A stretch of DNA of 21,921 nt from Fimenecus sp964614605. GTDB lineage: Bacteria; Bacillota; Clostridia; Oscillospirales; Acutalibacteraceae. The position numbers and the translations under genes are program-made. The notes under the pieces were generated by a model that saw nothing but the letters and a program-made list of their open reading frames with translations, was not told the origin of the DNA and made no database searches. Shown here in pieces: positions 6,871-15,379 of this stretch (the stretch's first letter is position 1; every line of letters begins with the position of its first letter). The stretch covers positions 1 to 21,921 of the forward strand of contig CAZTLU010000025.1 in assembly GCA_964614605.1 (NCBI GenBank), given 5' to 3'.

Positions 6871-7125
6871 ATGAGCGAAGAATTAGAAAAAGGCATACCT
6901 AATCCAATAGTAACAGGCAGGGTAGAATTCACACCAGAGGATTTTTTTATGGTTATGATGAATGAAAAAGACTATGCCGCTTTGGATGAAAAATTGAATA
7001 ATCCCGAAAAGTCAGTTAAATGTCCTCGTTGTGGTAATGAAATAATATATGAAAAACGAGGAAATTCTATAGCAGTTGAATGCAAAACGCCCAAGTGTAT
7101 ATATGGCGGCGTAAGAGGATTGTAA
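6871..7125 (+). CDS. Small zinc-ribbon-like protein of unknown function (84 residues)
   Basis: The C-terminal half carries CPRCGNEI (about 50-57) and, some 17 residues later, VECKTPKC. This CxxC...CxxxxC arrangement would fit a small zinc ribbon. The N-terminal half is acidic with no recognisable domain. A weak GAGAGG lies about 11 nt ahead of the ATG, and the gene starts 6 bp after the preceding small gene, so the two look like a pair. AT content is high. A strong terminator follows 15 bp after the stop, making this the last gene of the plus-strand transcript. Function unknown. Confidence 0.6.
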   Translation: MSEELEKGIPNPIVTGRVEFTPEDFFMVMMNEKDYAALDEKLNNPEKSVKCPRCGNEIIYEKRGNSIAVECKTPKCIYGGVRGL

Positions 7126-7140
7126 AACACAATTATTTTT

Positions 7141-7168
7141 AAGCACTTGCTTTGCAGGTGCTTTTTTT
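7141..7168 (+). terminator. Rho-independent terminator of the lysine operon
   Basis: AAGCACTTGC (7141-7150) pairs with GCAGGTGCTT (7154-7163) over 10 bp with one G-U pair and a TTT loop, followed by seven T. A second, weaker hairpin follows (7190-7197 with 7210-7217, AGCACTCT and AGGGTGCT) with a T-rich tail and may act as a backup. Confidence 0.9.
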
Positions 7169-7239
7169 ATGCCAAAATTTAATAATCATAGCACTCTTGA
7201 CAATTGCCGAGGGTGCTTAATTGTTTTACTCATAAGTAA

Positions 7240-7270
7240 TAAAAACGGCGAGAGCTTGCTTGCTCCCGCC
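7240..7270 (-). terminator. Rho-independent terminator of tyrS
   Basis: On the minus strand GGCGGGAGC (7262-7270) pairs with GCTCTCGCC (7247-7255) over 9 bp with one G-U pair and a 6-nt loop, followed by five T (complement of 7241-7245). It lies 13 bp past the tyrS stop and faces the lysine operon terminators. Confidence 0.88.
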
Positions 7271-7282
7271 ATACATTGTTAT

Positions 7283-8509
7283 TTAAGCTAAAATTGCCTT
7301 GTAGAAGACCTTTTTGCCTTTCTTAATGATTACATATCCTTTTTCAAAGTCACTCTTTGAAAGTGCTTTAAATGGCTCTGTAACCTTATCATCATCAACA
7401 GATACGCCACCTTGTTCGATAAGACGACGGCACTCGCCCTTTGACTTTGCAATACCTGCCTTAATCATAATATCTGAAACAAGTACGCTATCGTCATTAA
7501 AATCGTCTGCAGTGAGTTCTACTGTTGGCATATTCTCTGTATTGCCTTTACCTGAGAAAAGTGCTCTTGCACCTTCCTGTGCCTTAATTGCCTCTTCTTC
7601 ACCGTGAACAAGCTTTGTAAGCTCAAATGCAAGAATTTCCTTTGCAGTATTTAACTGACTTCCTTCCCATGAGTCCATCTTTTCGATTTCTTCAAGAGGT
7701 AAGAACGTGAGCATTCTGATGCACTTAAGTACATCGGCATCATCAACATTTCTCCAATACTGATAGAAATCAAAGGGAGAAGTTTTGTTGGGGTCAAGCC
7801 AGACAGCACCTGACTGTGTTTTACCCATCTTTTTACCCTCTGAATTGAGAAGAAGAGTAATTGTCATTGCGTGTGCATCTTTGCCGAGTTTTCTTCTGAT
7901 AAGTTCAGTACCACCAAGCATATTGCTCCACTGGTCGTCGCCACCGAACTGCATATTACAGCCGTATTTCTGGAACAATTCATAGAAGTCGTAGCTCTGC
8001 ATAATCATATAGTTGAACTCAAGGAATGAAAGACCCTTTTCCATTCTCTGCTTGTAGCACTCAGCAGCAAGCATACGGTTAACGCTGAAGCAAGCACCAA
8101 CCTCACGGAGAACTTCAATATAGTTAAGGTCAAGAAGCCAATCAGCGTTATTAACCATAAGAGCCTTACCGTCTGAAAAATCAATAAAACGGCTCATTTG
8201 CTTTTTGAAACAATCGCAGTTATGCTGAATTGTTTCTTTTGTCATCATCTGACGCATATCGCTTCTGCCTGACGGGTCACCAATCATAGCAGTACCGCCA
8301 CCGATAAGTGCGATTGGCTTATTACCTGCCATCTGTAATCTCTTCATAAGACAAAGTGCCATAAAATGACCAACATGCAAGCTATCTGCTGTCGGGTCAA
8401 AGCCGATATAGAAAACAGCTTTTCCCTCGTTAACAAGATTTTTGATTTCTTCTTCATTTGTCACCTGCGCGATAAGACCGCGGGCAACGAGTTCTTCATA
8501 AACTCCCAT
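7283..8509 (-). CDS. tyrS: Tyrosyl-tRNA synthetase (TyrRS)
   Basis: TyrS charges tRNA-Tyr. The 408-residue protein is a class I synthetase with GFDPTADSLHVGH (HIGH-type motif HVGH at 45-48), the tyrosine-site block YDFYELFQKYG followed by QFGGDDQW (187-194), and KMGKT (227-231) as the KMSKS loop. A C-terminal S4 RNA-binding domain occupies about residues 340-408 (SKGECRRLIEQGGVSV). A strong AGGAGGT lies 7 nt ahead of the ATG. It is a single-gene unit with its own promoter, T-box leader and terminator. Confidence 0.98.
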   Translation of the reverse strand: MGVYEELVARGLIAQVTNEEEIKNLVNEGKAVFYIGFDPTADSLHVGHFMALCLMKRLQMAGNKPIALIGGGTAMIGDPSGRSDMRQMMTKETIQHNCDCFKKQMSRFIDFSDGKALMVNNADWLLDLNYIEVLREVGACFSVNRMLAAECYKQRMEKGLSFLEFNYMIMQSYDFYELFQKYGCNMQFGGDDQWSNMLGGTELIRRKLGKDAHAMTITLLLNSEGKKMGKTQSGAVWLDPNKTSPFDFYQYWRNVDDADVLKCIRMLTFLPLEEIEKMDSWEGSQLNTAKEILAFELTKLVHGEEEAIKAQEGARALFSGKGNTENMPTVELTADDFNDDSVLVSDIMIKAGIAKSKGECRRLIEQGGVSVDDDKVTEPFKALSKSDFEKGYVIIKKGKKVFYKAILA

Positions 8510-8530
8510 GTTAAATACCTCCTGAAAAAT

Positions 8531-8556
8531 AAAAAATCCCCTGCTAAATGCAGAGG
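8531..8556 (-). terminator. T-box terminator ahead of tyrS
   Basis: On the minus strand CCTCTGC (8550-8556) pairs with GCAGGGG (8538-8544) over 7 bp with one G-U pair around ATTTA, followed by a long T-rich run (8525-8536 complement). The T-box antiterminator bulge lies directly upstream, as expected for a leader in which uncharged tRNA-Tyr blocks this hairpin. Confidence 0.88.
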
Positions 8557-8786
8557 ACGAAAAGATTTCGTGTTACCACCTCATGTTTACTGTTACCTCA
8601 CGGTCAACAGCCTCAACGAGTAACTGTCATTACTCTGTACTGTAACGGGTACACCCGATTTCCCCTACTATTATTTCAAGGAAACAACTCCACGATGTAT
8701 TTCATAAGCCTTGCGTATGTCCTTTCACCAAACGGACACTCTCTGAAACTGCAAAATTCTTATTACTTCTTCGCTTCAAAGTCATT
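8557..8786 (-). promoter_or_regulatory. tyrS: Tyr-specific T-box riboswitch leader of tyrS
   Basis: Read on the minus strand, the leader shows the T-box elements in order. AGAGAG at 8744-8739 opens stem I. The GTGTCC/GGACAT arms enclose a GGTGAAA loop. The specifier loop ATGAAATACATC carries the Tyr codon TAC at 8699-8697. The T-box bulge GGTGGTAACA (8580-8571) pairs with the tRNA acceptor end. The terminator follows, then tyrS. Uncharged tRNA-Tyr should stabilise the antiterminator and let transcription reach tyrS. The region holds no protein gene. Confidence 0.9.
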
Positions 8787-8792
8787 GAATTT

Positions 8793-8820
8793 ATTATACA
8801 CAATTAAAAATAAAAGTCAA
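8793..8820 (-). promoter_or_regulatory. Promoter of the tyrS T-box transcript
   Basis: On the minus strand TTGACT (8815-8820) and a perfect TATAAT (8793-8798) are 16 bp apart. The -35 begins one base after the recN stop codon, so tyrS is transcribed apart from recN. The start of transcription would be near 8786. Confidence 0.8.
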
Positions 8821-8821
8821 G

Positions 8822-10495
8822 TCAATATTTTTTAGCATTTTCAATCATTTCTGCCGCCGCATCAAGTGACAACTGACTTGCTTCAATTCCACCGATAATG
8901 CGAGCTAATTCGTGAATCTTGCCATTGTTATCAAGTGACTCAACCTTTGTGTAAGTCTTATTTTCACTCTCGGACTTTGAAATCAAGAAATGATTATCGG
9001 CAAAGCAGGCAATTTGTGCCAAATGAGTTACGCAAAGCACTTGACGATTCTTTGAAACCTCTTTTAGCTTGATACCGATTTTCTGTGCAGCACGACCGCT
9101 CACACCTGTGTCAACCTCATCAAAAATAAGTGTCTGAATATTGTCTTTTAATGCTAAAACATTCTTAATTGCAAGCATAATTCGTGATAACTCACCGCCC
9201 GATGCAATCTTGGAAAGTGGTTTTGGTTCTTCGCCCGCGTTGGCAGAAATCAAGAAATAGATTTCATCTGCACCTGTTTCATCAAAAGGCTTTCTATTCT
9301 GCACAATCTTAAATGAAATTGATGCCATATCAAGAAACGCAAGCTCATTTTTTACATTTTCAATGAAGATTTCACCATATTTCTGACGGTTTTCCGATAA
9401 TTTGCGGCTTGCTTTGTCCATTATTTCATACTTTTCGCTTAATTCAATTTCAAGTTGTTCCTTTAACTTATCAGAAAAAGTGATTTCATCCAATTCCCTT
9501 TGTGCTTTTTCAAGGAATTCAAGAATTTCACTTTCATTTTTACCGTATTTCTTTGAAAGCTTAAACAGTATATCAAGTCGCTCTTCAATTAAATCAAGCT
9601 CGTTAGGGTCAACATCAAGTGAATAGAGAAAGCTGTTGAGCTCACTTGCGCAATCAGCAATATTATATGACATTTCAGCGACAGTATCTGAAACTGTGTT
9701 GAGTGTTTCATCAAAAGCAGATGCCTTTACAAGCGAATTTGAAGCAGTGTTTAGCATATCAGCAACGCCAGAGAAATTATCATTACCGTTTATAATTTCC
9801 ACAGCATTGCTAACAAGTGAAATAAGTTGTTCTGCATTCTGCAAAACTTTTTTGCGTTTTTCCAACTCTTCCCACTCGCCTATTTTGATATCAGCGTCTT
9901 CAATTTCTTTTATCTGATATGTCAAAAGGTCAATCTTTCTCGCTTTTTCGCCCTCATCAACAATCAAATTATCATATCTTCTTTTGCAAGAACAATAATC
10001 GTTGTACGCATTAAGATATTCTTCAAGTATATCGCTGTTCTCTGCAAAGCTGTCAATATAAGTGAAATGTAACTCTTCGTTGAGAAGATTGTGGTTATCC
10101 ATTTGTCCGTGCACATTTATAAGCGCCTGCCCGATTTTTTTGAGCATTGAAACAGTAACACTTGAGCCATTTACCTTACAGACATTTTTACCATCAAGAG
10201 AGATTTTTCTTGAAATCAGCAAAGAATTATCTTCTTCACAATCTATGCCAAACTCGTCAAGCACCGAACTTACATCATTATTGATTTTCTCAAAAAATGC
10301 TGTAACTTCAGCGTTATTACTGCCTGTTCTTATCAACTCACGAGAGGTTCTCTCACCGAGAATTGCGTTGATTGCATCAATGATAATTGATTTACCTGCG
10401 CCTGTTTCACCGGTCAATACATTAAGACCATTATCAAAATCGATAACAGCCTCTTTTATAATAGCAATATTTGATATTTTAAGATTTGAAAGCAT
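8822..10495 (-). CDS. recN: DNA repair protein RecN
   Basis: RecN is an SMC-like ATPase recruited to double-strand breaks. The 557-residue protein has an N-terminal Walker A GETGAGKS (29-36), a long Glu/Lys/Leu-rich coiled-coil middle (about 150-400), then the ABC signature SGGELSR (432-438) and Walker B LIFDEVDTG (456-464), followed by VTHLAQIA. Length is normal. The ribosome binding site is modest (AAAGG about 11 nt ahead) and overlaps the end of argR, whose stop is 5 bp upstream. It is the last gene of the nusB-to-recN run. No terminator is evident between its stop and the tyrS promoter. Confidence 0.97.
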   Translation of the reverse strand: MLSNLKISNIAIIKEAVIDFDNGLNVLTGETGAGKSIIIDAINAILGERTSRELIRTGSNNAEVTAFFEKINNDVSSVLDEFGIDCEEDNSLLISRKISLDGKNVCKVNGSSVTVSMLKKIGQALINVHGQMDNHNLLNEELHFTYIDSFAENSDILEEYLNAYNDYCSCKRRYDNLIVDEGEKARKIDLLTYQIKEIEDADIKIGEWEELEKRKKVLQNAEQLISLVSNAVEIINGNDNFSGVADMLNTASNSLVKASAFDETLNTVSDTVAEMSYNIADCASELNSFLYSLDVDPNELDLIEERLDILFKLSKKYGKNESEILEFLEKAQRELDEITFSDKLKEQLEIELSEKYEIMDKASRKLSENRQKYGEIFIENVKNELAFLDMASISFKIVQNRKPFDETGADEIYFLISANAGEEPKPLSKIASGGELSRIMLAIKNVLALKDNIQTLIFDEVDTGVSGRAAQKIGIKLKEVSKNRQVLCVTHLAQIACFADNHFLISKSESENKTYTKVESLDNNGKIHELARIIGGIEASQLSLDAAAEMIENAKKY

Positions 10496-10500
10496 AAATA

Positions 10501-10950
10501 TCAGCCTTTCAGCATTGCTTTTATTGTGTCAATTACTATTGAAGTTGCATGAAGCTCTTTACAGGCAACGAAAATTGTGTCATCCCCCGCCAAAGTGCCT
10601 ACAACACCGTCAAGATGTATGTTTTCAAGTGCCATACAAGCAGCATTTGCAGTACCGGGATAGCACTTAATTACAACAATATTCATTGCAGCTTCAACTG
10701 ACAAAGCAGAGCGATTAAATATCATTTTAAAATTATCGTCATTATTTACCTGCTTTTCTGTAATTGCATATCTTGTCTCATTTTTACCGTAGTGTTCTTT
10801 AACAAGCTTTAATTCTTTTATGTCGCGTGAGATTGTGGCTTGTGTAACCTTAAATCCGTTCTCACTGAGCATAGAAATAATTTCTTCCTGTGTGGAAACA
10901 TTATTATTCTTTATAAATTCCAATATAAGCTCATGTCTTCTTTTTTTCAT
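10501..10950 (-). CDS. argR: Arginine repressor ArgR/AhrC
   Basis: ArgR is a hexameric, arginine-sensing transcription regulator of arginine synthesis and breakdown. The 149-residue protein has the N-terminal winged helix with TQATISRDIKELKL (36-49) and the C-terminal arginine-binding and oligomerisation domain with GTLAGDDTIFV (118-128) and the PGTANA turn. I chose the ATG at 10950 because it gives the normal N-terminus MKKRRHELILEFI and has AAAGGAG about 11 nt upstream, inside the end of nadK. Longer in-frame versions reach back into nadK. argR-recN adjacency is conserved from Bacillus to Clostridia. Confidence 0.97.
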   Translation of the reverse strand: MKKRRHELILEFIKNNNVSTQEEIISMLSENGFKVTQATISRDIKELKLVKEHYGKNETRYAITEKQVNNDDNFKMIFNRSALSVEAAMNIVVIKCYPGTANAACMALENIHLDGVVGTLAGDDTIFVACKELHATSIVIDTIKAMLKG

Positions 10951-10954
10951 GGGG

Positions 10955-11821
10955 TTATATTCTCCTTTGAGATAATTTACTGTTGAGAATATCATAAAAC
11001 TCGTCTGATTTAATTCTTATAAATTCCGCATAATATTCAGATTTCTTAATTTTAACTTCAAAATCCTCTGAAAGTTCAATTGAATTTTCACCATCTGCAG
11101 ATACACAAATTCTTTGAGATTTTTTTGCTGATTTCACAGTTATGACTGATGTTTCATTAAATACAAGTGAACGATTTAAAGGTGAATGTGTACAGATAGG
11201 TGTGAGCATTATGCATTGCAAATCAGGGTCAATAACAGGTCCACCTGCCGACCATGAGTATGCAGTTGAGCCCGTTGGGGTTGACAGTACAATACCGTCA
11301 GCACGGTAACTGTTAATTTTTCGCTCATCACAAAATGCATCAAGGTCAATAAGTTTTATTTCGCTTCCACGGGCAATTGCAACATCATTAAGACAATAAC
11401 CGAGAAATCTTATACCGTCAGAATTTTCAACTGATACCTCAAGCATCATACGCTTATCCGTCGTAAATTCACCTGTAAGCAGCATTTCGAGCAGATGAAG
11501 CTCGTTACCCTCAAGTCCTGCCAAAAAGGCTAAATTGCCCGCATTTATGCAAAGAACGGGCTTTTTGTGAATTGCCGCCTGCTTTGCGGTATTTATGTAT
11601 GAGCCATCGCCACCAATTGCAATAAGCAAATCAACATTTGAATATAAATCATCAAGGAATTTACAGTTATCAATATTAAGAGGTAAATCTTTTTGTGAGA
11701 TAACATCGAAATAAAAATCAATATTCAGTTTTTCAAGATATGTAACAGTTTCTTTTGTTACATCAAGAGTTTTTTCCCTTGTAAAATTTGGAACTATACC
11801 GATTTTCAAATTATTCACCAC
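10955..11821 (-). CDS. nadK: NAD kinase
   Basis: NAD kinase phosphorylates NAD to NADP in the cytoplasm. The 288-residue frame has the GGDGS motif (70-74) and the NAD-binding and catalytic block YRADGIVLSTPTGSTAY (172-188). The usual NxGxLGFL appears as NAGNLAFL (93-100), with Ala in place of the middle Gly. The start is uncertain. The frame opens with two GTG codons (11821, 11818) that have no ribosome binding site. A TTG at 11809 follows a GGTGA element, lies just past the tlyA stop, and gives the common family start (M)KIGIVPN. The gene is packed between tlyA and argR. Confidence 0.94.
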   Translation of the reverse strand: MVNNLKIGIVPNFTREKTLDVTKETVTYLEKLNIDFYFDVISQKDLPLNIDNCKFLDDLYSNVDLLIAIGGDGSYINTAKQAAIHKKPVLCINAGNLAFLAGLEGNELHLLEMLLTGEFTTDKRMMLEVSVENSDGIRFLGYCLNDVAIARGSEIKLIDLDAFCDERKINSYRADGIVLSTPTGSTAYSWSAGGPVIDPDLQCIMLTPICTHSPLNRSLVFNETSVITVKSAKKSQRICVSADGENSIELSEDFEVKIKKSEYYAEFIRIKSDEFYDILNSKLSQRRI

Positions 11822-12626
11822 TCAATATTAAATGTGATTTGTCCACAATATTGTTAATGTCTTGTTCACTTACTGATAATATCTTTTCTTCGTCTTTTGA
11901 AAGATAAACAAGATATTCAATGTTACCCTCCGGGCCTCTTATTGGTGAAAAATCGAGCCCTAACACAGAAAATCCGCTTTCAAAAGCAAAGTTGACTATT
12001 GAAGAAATAACCTCTTTGTGTGTATTTATATCTCTTACCACACCTTTTTTCCCAACTTTTTCTTTACCCGCTTCAAACTGGGGTTTAATGAGTGCGACAG
12101 TTTGCCCGCCAATTTTGAGAAAATCAAATAGCACGGGTAAAATCTTCTTAAGAGAAATAAACGAAACATCAATACTTGCGAAGTCAATTTCATCTGTTAC
12201 GGTTTCATTTGTTAAATATCTGAAATTTGTGCGTTCAAGGTTTATGACTCTTTCGTCGGTACGCAATTTCCATGCAAGCTGACCATAACCAACATCGATT
12301 GCATATACCTTTGATGCACCGCATTGAAGCATACAGTCAGTAAATCCACCCGTTGACGCACCTATGTCCATACAGATGCAACCATCAAGCTTAATCGGGA
12401 ACACTTTCATAGCCTTTTCAAGCTTGTATCCTCCGCGACTTACAAAAGGCATTTTCTTACCCTTGAATTCAATTTTATCGGTTTCTTTAACGGCGTAGCC
12501 AGCTTTGGTCTCTTTTTGTCCGTTCACATATATTTCTCCCGACATAATAATTGCCGAGGCTTTTGAACGGGTTTCAGCAAAACCCAATTCAACTACAACT
12601 GTGTCAAGTCTTTTCTTTTCAGCCAT
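11811..12626 (-). CDS. tlyA: TlyA family S4-domain rRNA methyltransferase
   Basis: TlyA-type proteins are 2'-O-methyltransferases of ribosomal RNA (C1409 of 16S and, in some species, C1920 of 23S). They are often annotated as hemolysin. The 271-residue protein has an N-terminal S4 domain (about 5-65, LDTVVVELGFAETRSKA), the linker SRGGYKLEKA, and an FtsJ-like fold with the SAM motif MDIGASTGGFTDC (86-98). It also has the motif residues DVGYGQLAWKLR and the later LIKPQFEAGKE. Its ATG lies inside the last codons of dxs (8-bp overlap), with GGAG about 9 nt upstream, so translation is probably coupled. Confidence 0.95.
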   Translation of the reverse strand: MAEKKRLDTVVVELGFAETRSKASAIIMSGEIYVNGQKETKAGYAVKETDKIEFKGKKMPFVSRGGYKLEKAMKVFPIKLDGCICMDIGASTGGFTDCMLQCGASKVYAIDVGYGQLAWKLRTDERVINLERTNFRYLTNETVTDEIDFASIDVSFISLKKILPVLFDFLKIGGQTVALIKPQFEAGKEKVGKKGVVRDINTHKEVISSIVNFAFESGFSVLGLDFSPIRGPEGNIEYLVYLSKDEEKILSVSEQDINNIVDKSHLILSGE

Positions 12627-14481
12627 TCGCTATCTCCAAAATCTGATTTACGATACTTTCTGCATTTAAATGATATTTCTTTATAAGTGAAGTAACCGAT
12701 GCGTGAGGAACAAATTCATCGTTTACTGCAATATGCTTGTAATTACCATTATAGTAATTTTCTAAAAGCATATCGGCAAAACTTTGCCCAATACTGCCCG
12801 ATTTTACTGCTTCTTCATAAAATAAAATATTATTGTAACCGCTTGCCAATTTAACTGCAAAATTCTCAATAGGCTTAATTTTATTAAGAATGAGAACAGA
12901 TACTGAAATATCCTTTTCATTCAATTCTTTTACTGCTTTGAGAACCTCTGAAGAAATACGACCATATGCAACAAGAAGAATGTTCTTTCCATTTTCAAAA
13001 TAGTCGTAATCATTTTCACTAAAAGTAAATTCTTCGGGTATAACGGGTTCCGAACCGCGTGGGTAACGGATTACCGTAAGATTTTCAGCATTATTAACTG
13101 CATTTTCAACATCAATTCTTAATCTGTTATAAGTAAATGGTGAATAAACTGTGATGTCCGGAATACTGTTGAGAAATGAAACATCAAGAACACCTTGGTG
13201 TGTAACACCATCTTCACCTACAAAGCCAGCACGGTCAACACCGATAATTACCTTTTGTTTTTGTAAAGTTCCGTCGTGCACAATTTGGTCATATGCTCTT
13301 TGAAGGAATGTAGAATAAACCGCAAAGCAAGGTGTCATTCCGCCCTTTGCAAGACCCGATGCAAAGGTAACTGCATGTTGTTCTGCAATGCCAACATCAT
13401 AAAATCTGTCAGCAAATCTTTCAGAGAATTCCTTTAAGCCAGTACCTAAAGACATTGCGGCAGTAATTGTGCATATTTTATCGTCTTTTTCTGCCAATTC
13501 ACAAAGCTTTTTACCGAATTCATTTGAAAAATTAGTTGAACCTTCTGCACAAGCACCTGCTTCAACATCAAATTTTGAAATACCGTGGTATACACTTGGA
13601 TTTTTCTCTGCAAATTCGTAGCCCTTACCCTTTGTAGTGCAGATATGAAGTACTACGGGAGCATTGACAAGCTTTGCACTATCAAGTGCTTCGCAAAGAT
13701 TATCTAAATTGTGGCCGTCAATCGGGCCCATATATTTAAAGCCTAAATCCTCAAAGAAAGTACTTTCGTACATTGAAGATTTAATATCACTTTTAAGTTT
13801 GGAAATAATTGATGAAATCGGTTTGCCAATCAATGGAATTCGATTAAGCGTTTTTTCGGTTTTTGCTTTCAGTTTGAAGTACTCAGGTTTTGAACGAATA
13901 ACCGCAAGGTAACGAGCCATTGAGCCAACATTTTCTGAAATCGACATTTCATTATCATTAAGAATAACAATAAGGCGTGTACCCGAACGGCCGGCATTGT
14001 TAAGCGCCTCATAAGCCATACCGCCCGTAAGTGCACCGTCACCGATTACCGCAATTGTATAATCCTTTTTACCAAGCTTTTTGTTGGCTTCTGCAATGCC
14101 TAATGCAGCTGAAATAGAGGTGCTTGAGTGACCACTATAAAACACATCGTGTACACTCTCGTTAGGAGCACAAAAGCCAGAAATTCCGTTTTCTGTTCTT
14201 AATGTGTTGAACTCATTGCGTCTGCCGGTGAGAATTTTATGAGCATAAATCTGATGACCAACATCCCAAACAATTTTATCATTTGGTGAATTGAATTTTT
14301 TGTGCATAGCAATTGTGAGCTCAACCACACCGAGATTTGATGACAAGTGACCACCGTTTTGTGAAACGGTATTCAACATAACCTGTCTGATTTCGGACGC
14401 AAGTGCTTCAAGCTCGTTTATATTCAATTTTTTTAAATCTGCGGGTGAATTTATATTACCCAAAAATTTAAAATTTTCCAA
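12619..14481 (-). CDS. dxs: 1-deoxy-D-xylulose-5-phosphate synthase (Dxs)
   Basis: Dxs joins pyruvate and glyceraldehyde 3-phosphate with thiamine diphosphate, the first step of the MEP isoprenoid pathway. From a TTG start at 14481 the protein has 620 residues, the usual length, with GHLSSNLG near residue 45, the thiamine-binding GDGALTGG (147-154) with its downstream NDNEMSIS, the catalytic Glu in GIAEQHAV (364-371) and DRAGFVGEDGVTHQG. I chose TTG 14481 because GGAG lies 7 nt upstream and the product begins MENFKFLGNINSPADL, close to the family start. An open frame reaches 14514 (also TTG) but overlaps ispA and lacks a ribosome binding site. ispA upstream uses the pathway's products. Confidence 0.95.
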   Translation of the reverse strand: MENFKFLGNINSPADLKKLNINELEALASEIRQVMLNTVSQNGGHLSSNLGVVELTIAMHKKFNSPNDKIVWDVGHQIYAHKILTGRRNEFNTLRTENGISGFCAPNESVHDVFYSGHSSTSISAALGIAEANKKLGKKDYTIAVIGDGALTGGMAYEALNNAGRSGTRLIVILNDNEMSISENVGSMARYLAVIRSKPEYFKLKAKTEKTLNRIPLIGKPISSIISKLKSDIKSSMYESTFFEDLGFKYMGPIDGHNLDNLCEALDSAKLVNAPVVLHICTTKGKGYEFAEKNPSVYHGISKFDVEAGACAEGSTNFSNEFGKKLCELAEKDDKICTITAAMSLGTGLKEFSERFADRFYDVGIAEQHAVTFASGLAKGGMTPCFAVYSTFLQRAYDQIVHDGTLQKQKVIIGVDRAGFVGEDGVTHQGVLDVSFLNSIPDITVYSPFTYNRLRIDVENAVNNAENLTVIRYPRGSEPVIPEEFTFSENDYDYFENGKNILLVAYGRISSEVLKAVKELNEKDISVSVLILNKIKPIENFAVKLASGYNNILFYEEAVKSGSIGQSFADMLLENYYNGNYKHIAVNDEFVPHASVTSLIKKYHLNAESIVNQILEIANG

Positions 14482-14494
14482 AATATTTCTCCAA

Positions 14495-15379
14495 TCAATT
14501 TTTTCTGTCAACAAGCATAAAAGCGAGTTCTTTTAATGTTTCAGTATTATTATCAAAAACATTTAACGCAGAAATTGCTTTTTCGGTATATTCTTTTACT
14601 AATTGTTTTGATTTTTCAATACCCAAATATTTAACAAATGTTGATTTATCGTTTTTCTCGTCACTACCAACAGGTTTTCCGAGAGAAGTTATATCGCCTT
14701 CAATGTCAAGAATATCATCTTGAATTTGAAATGCTATACCGAGATTTTCAGCATATTCAAGTGCAGCATTAATTTTATTTTCATCATAACCGTTACCAGC
14801 AAGACATCCTAAAACACAAGATGCCTGTATGAGTCCACAGGTTTTCAAATAATACATTTGGCGAATTTCATCGATACTCGGAGCTGTTTTTTCAAACTGC
14901 AAATCAAGTACCTGACCACCAACCATACCACTAATACCTGCAAATCCTGCAAGGTATGAAACTGCCCTAACAATATTTTCCGGACAAACATTTTCAGTGG
15001 TTGCAATAGTTCCAAAGGCTTCAGTCAATAGTGCATCACCAGCTAAAAGAGCAATATCTTCTCCGTAAGCAATGTGACACGCGGGTTTACCACGACGCAT
15101 ATTATCATTGTCCATACAAGGCAAATCATCGTGAATAAGTGAATATGTGTGTATCATCTCAACAGCACAACCAAAATCAAGCGCAGAATCTAAGTTGCCC
15201 CCAGATACTTTTGCAAATTCCATTGCAAAAATTGGTCGAATTTTTTTTCCTCCATTTGAAACACTATATTTCATAGCTTCCAGAACGGTTGATTTCATAT
15301 TGGGCGAAAGTATTAATTCGAGTCTTTGAGAAATCAAATTTGCCTGTTCATTAACATATTTTTTAATATCAATCATCAT
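14495..15379 (-). CDS. ispA: Polyprenyl synthetase, probable farnesyl diphosphate synthase
   Basis: IspA-type enzymes condense isopentenyl and dimethylallyl diphosphate to farnesyl (or geranylgeranyl) diphosphate, the precursor of bactoprenol carriers. The 294-residue protein has GGKKIRP (43-49), the first Asp-rich motif DDLPCMDND (84-92) with MRRGKPA after it, GGQVLDL, and the second motif DDILDIEGD (221-229). Chain length cannot be fixed from sequence alone. The start overlaps the end of xseB by 11 bp, with GAGG 6 nt ahead of the first of two adjacent ATG codons. Position between xseB and dxs is the standard Firmicute order. Confidence 0.95.
   Translation of the reverse strand: MMIDIKKYVNEQANLISQRLELILSPNMKSTVLEAMKYSVSNGGKKIRPIFAMEFAKVSGGNLDSALDFGCAVEMIHTYSLIHDDLPCMDNDNMRRGKPACHIAYGEDIALLAGDALLTEAFGTIATTENVCPENIVRAVSYLAGFAGISGMVGGQVLDLQFEKTAPSIDEIRQMYYLKTCGLIQASCVLGCLAGNGYDENKINAALEYAENLGIAFQIQDDILDIEGDITSLGKPVGSDEKNDKSTFVKYLGIEKSKQLVKEYTEKAISALNVFDNNTETLKELAFMLVDRKN

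Noticed and set aside
8366..8835. Plus-strand frames over the tyrS start and T-box leader
   Set aside because: The region is fully explained by the tyrS coding start and an ordered T-box RNA on the minus strand.
10062..10670. Plus-strand frame of 202 codons opposite recN and argR
   Set aside because: It is antisense to two genes with complete family motifs, has no homology I recognise and no ribosome binding site. The Ser/Leu-rich product is typical of a shadow frame.
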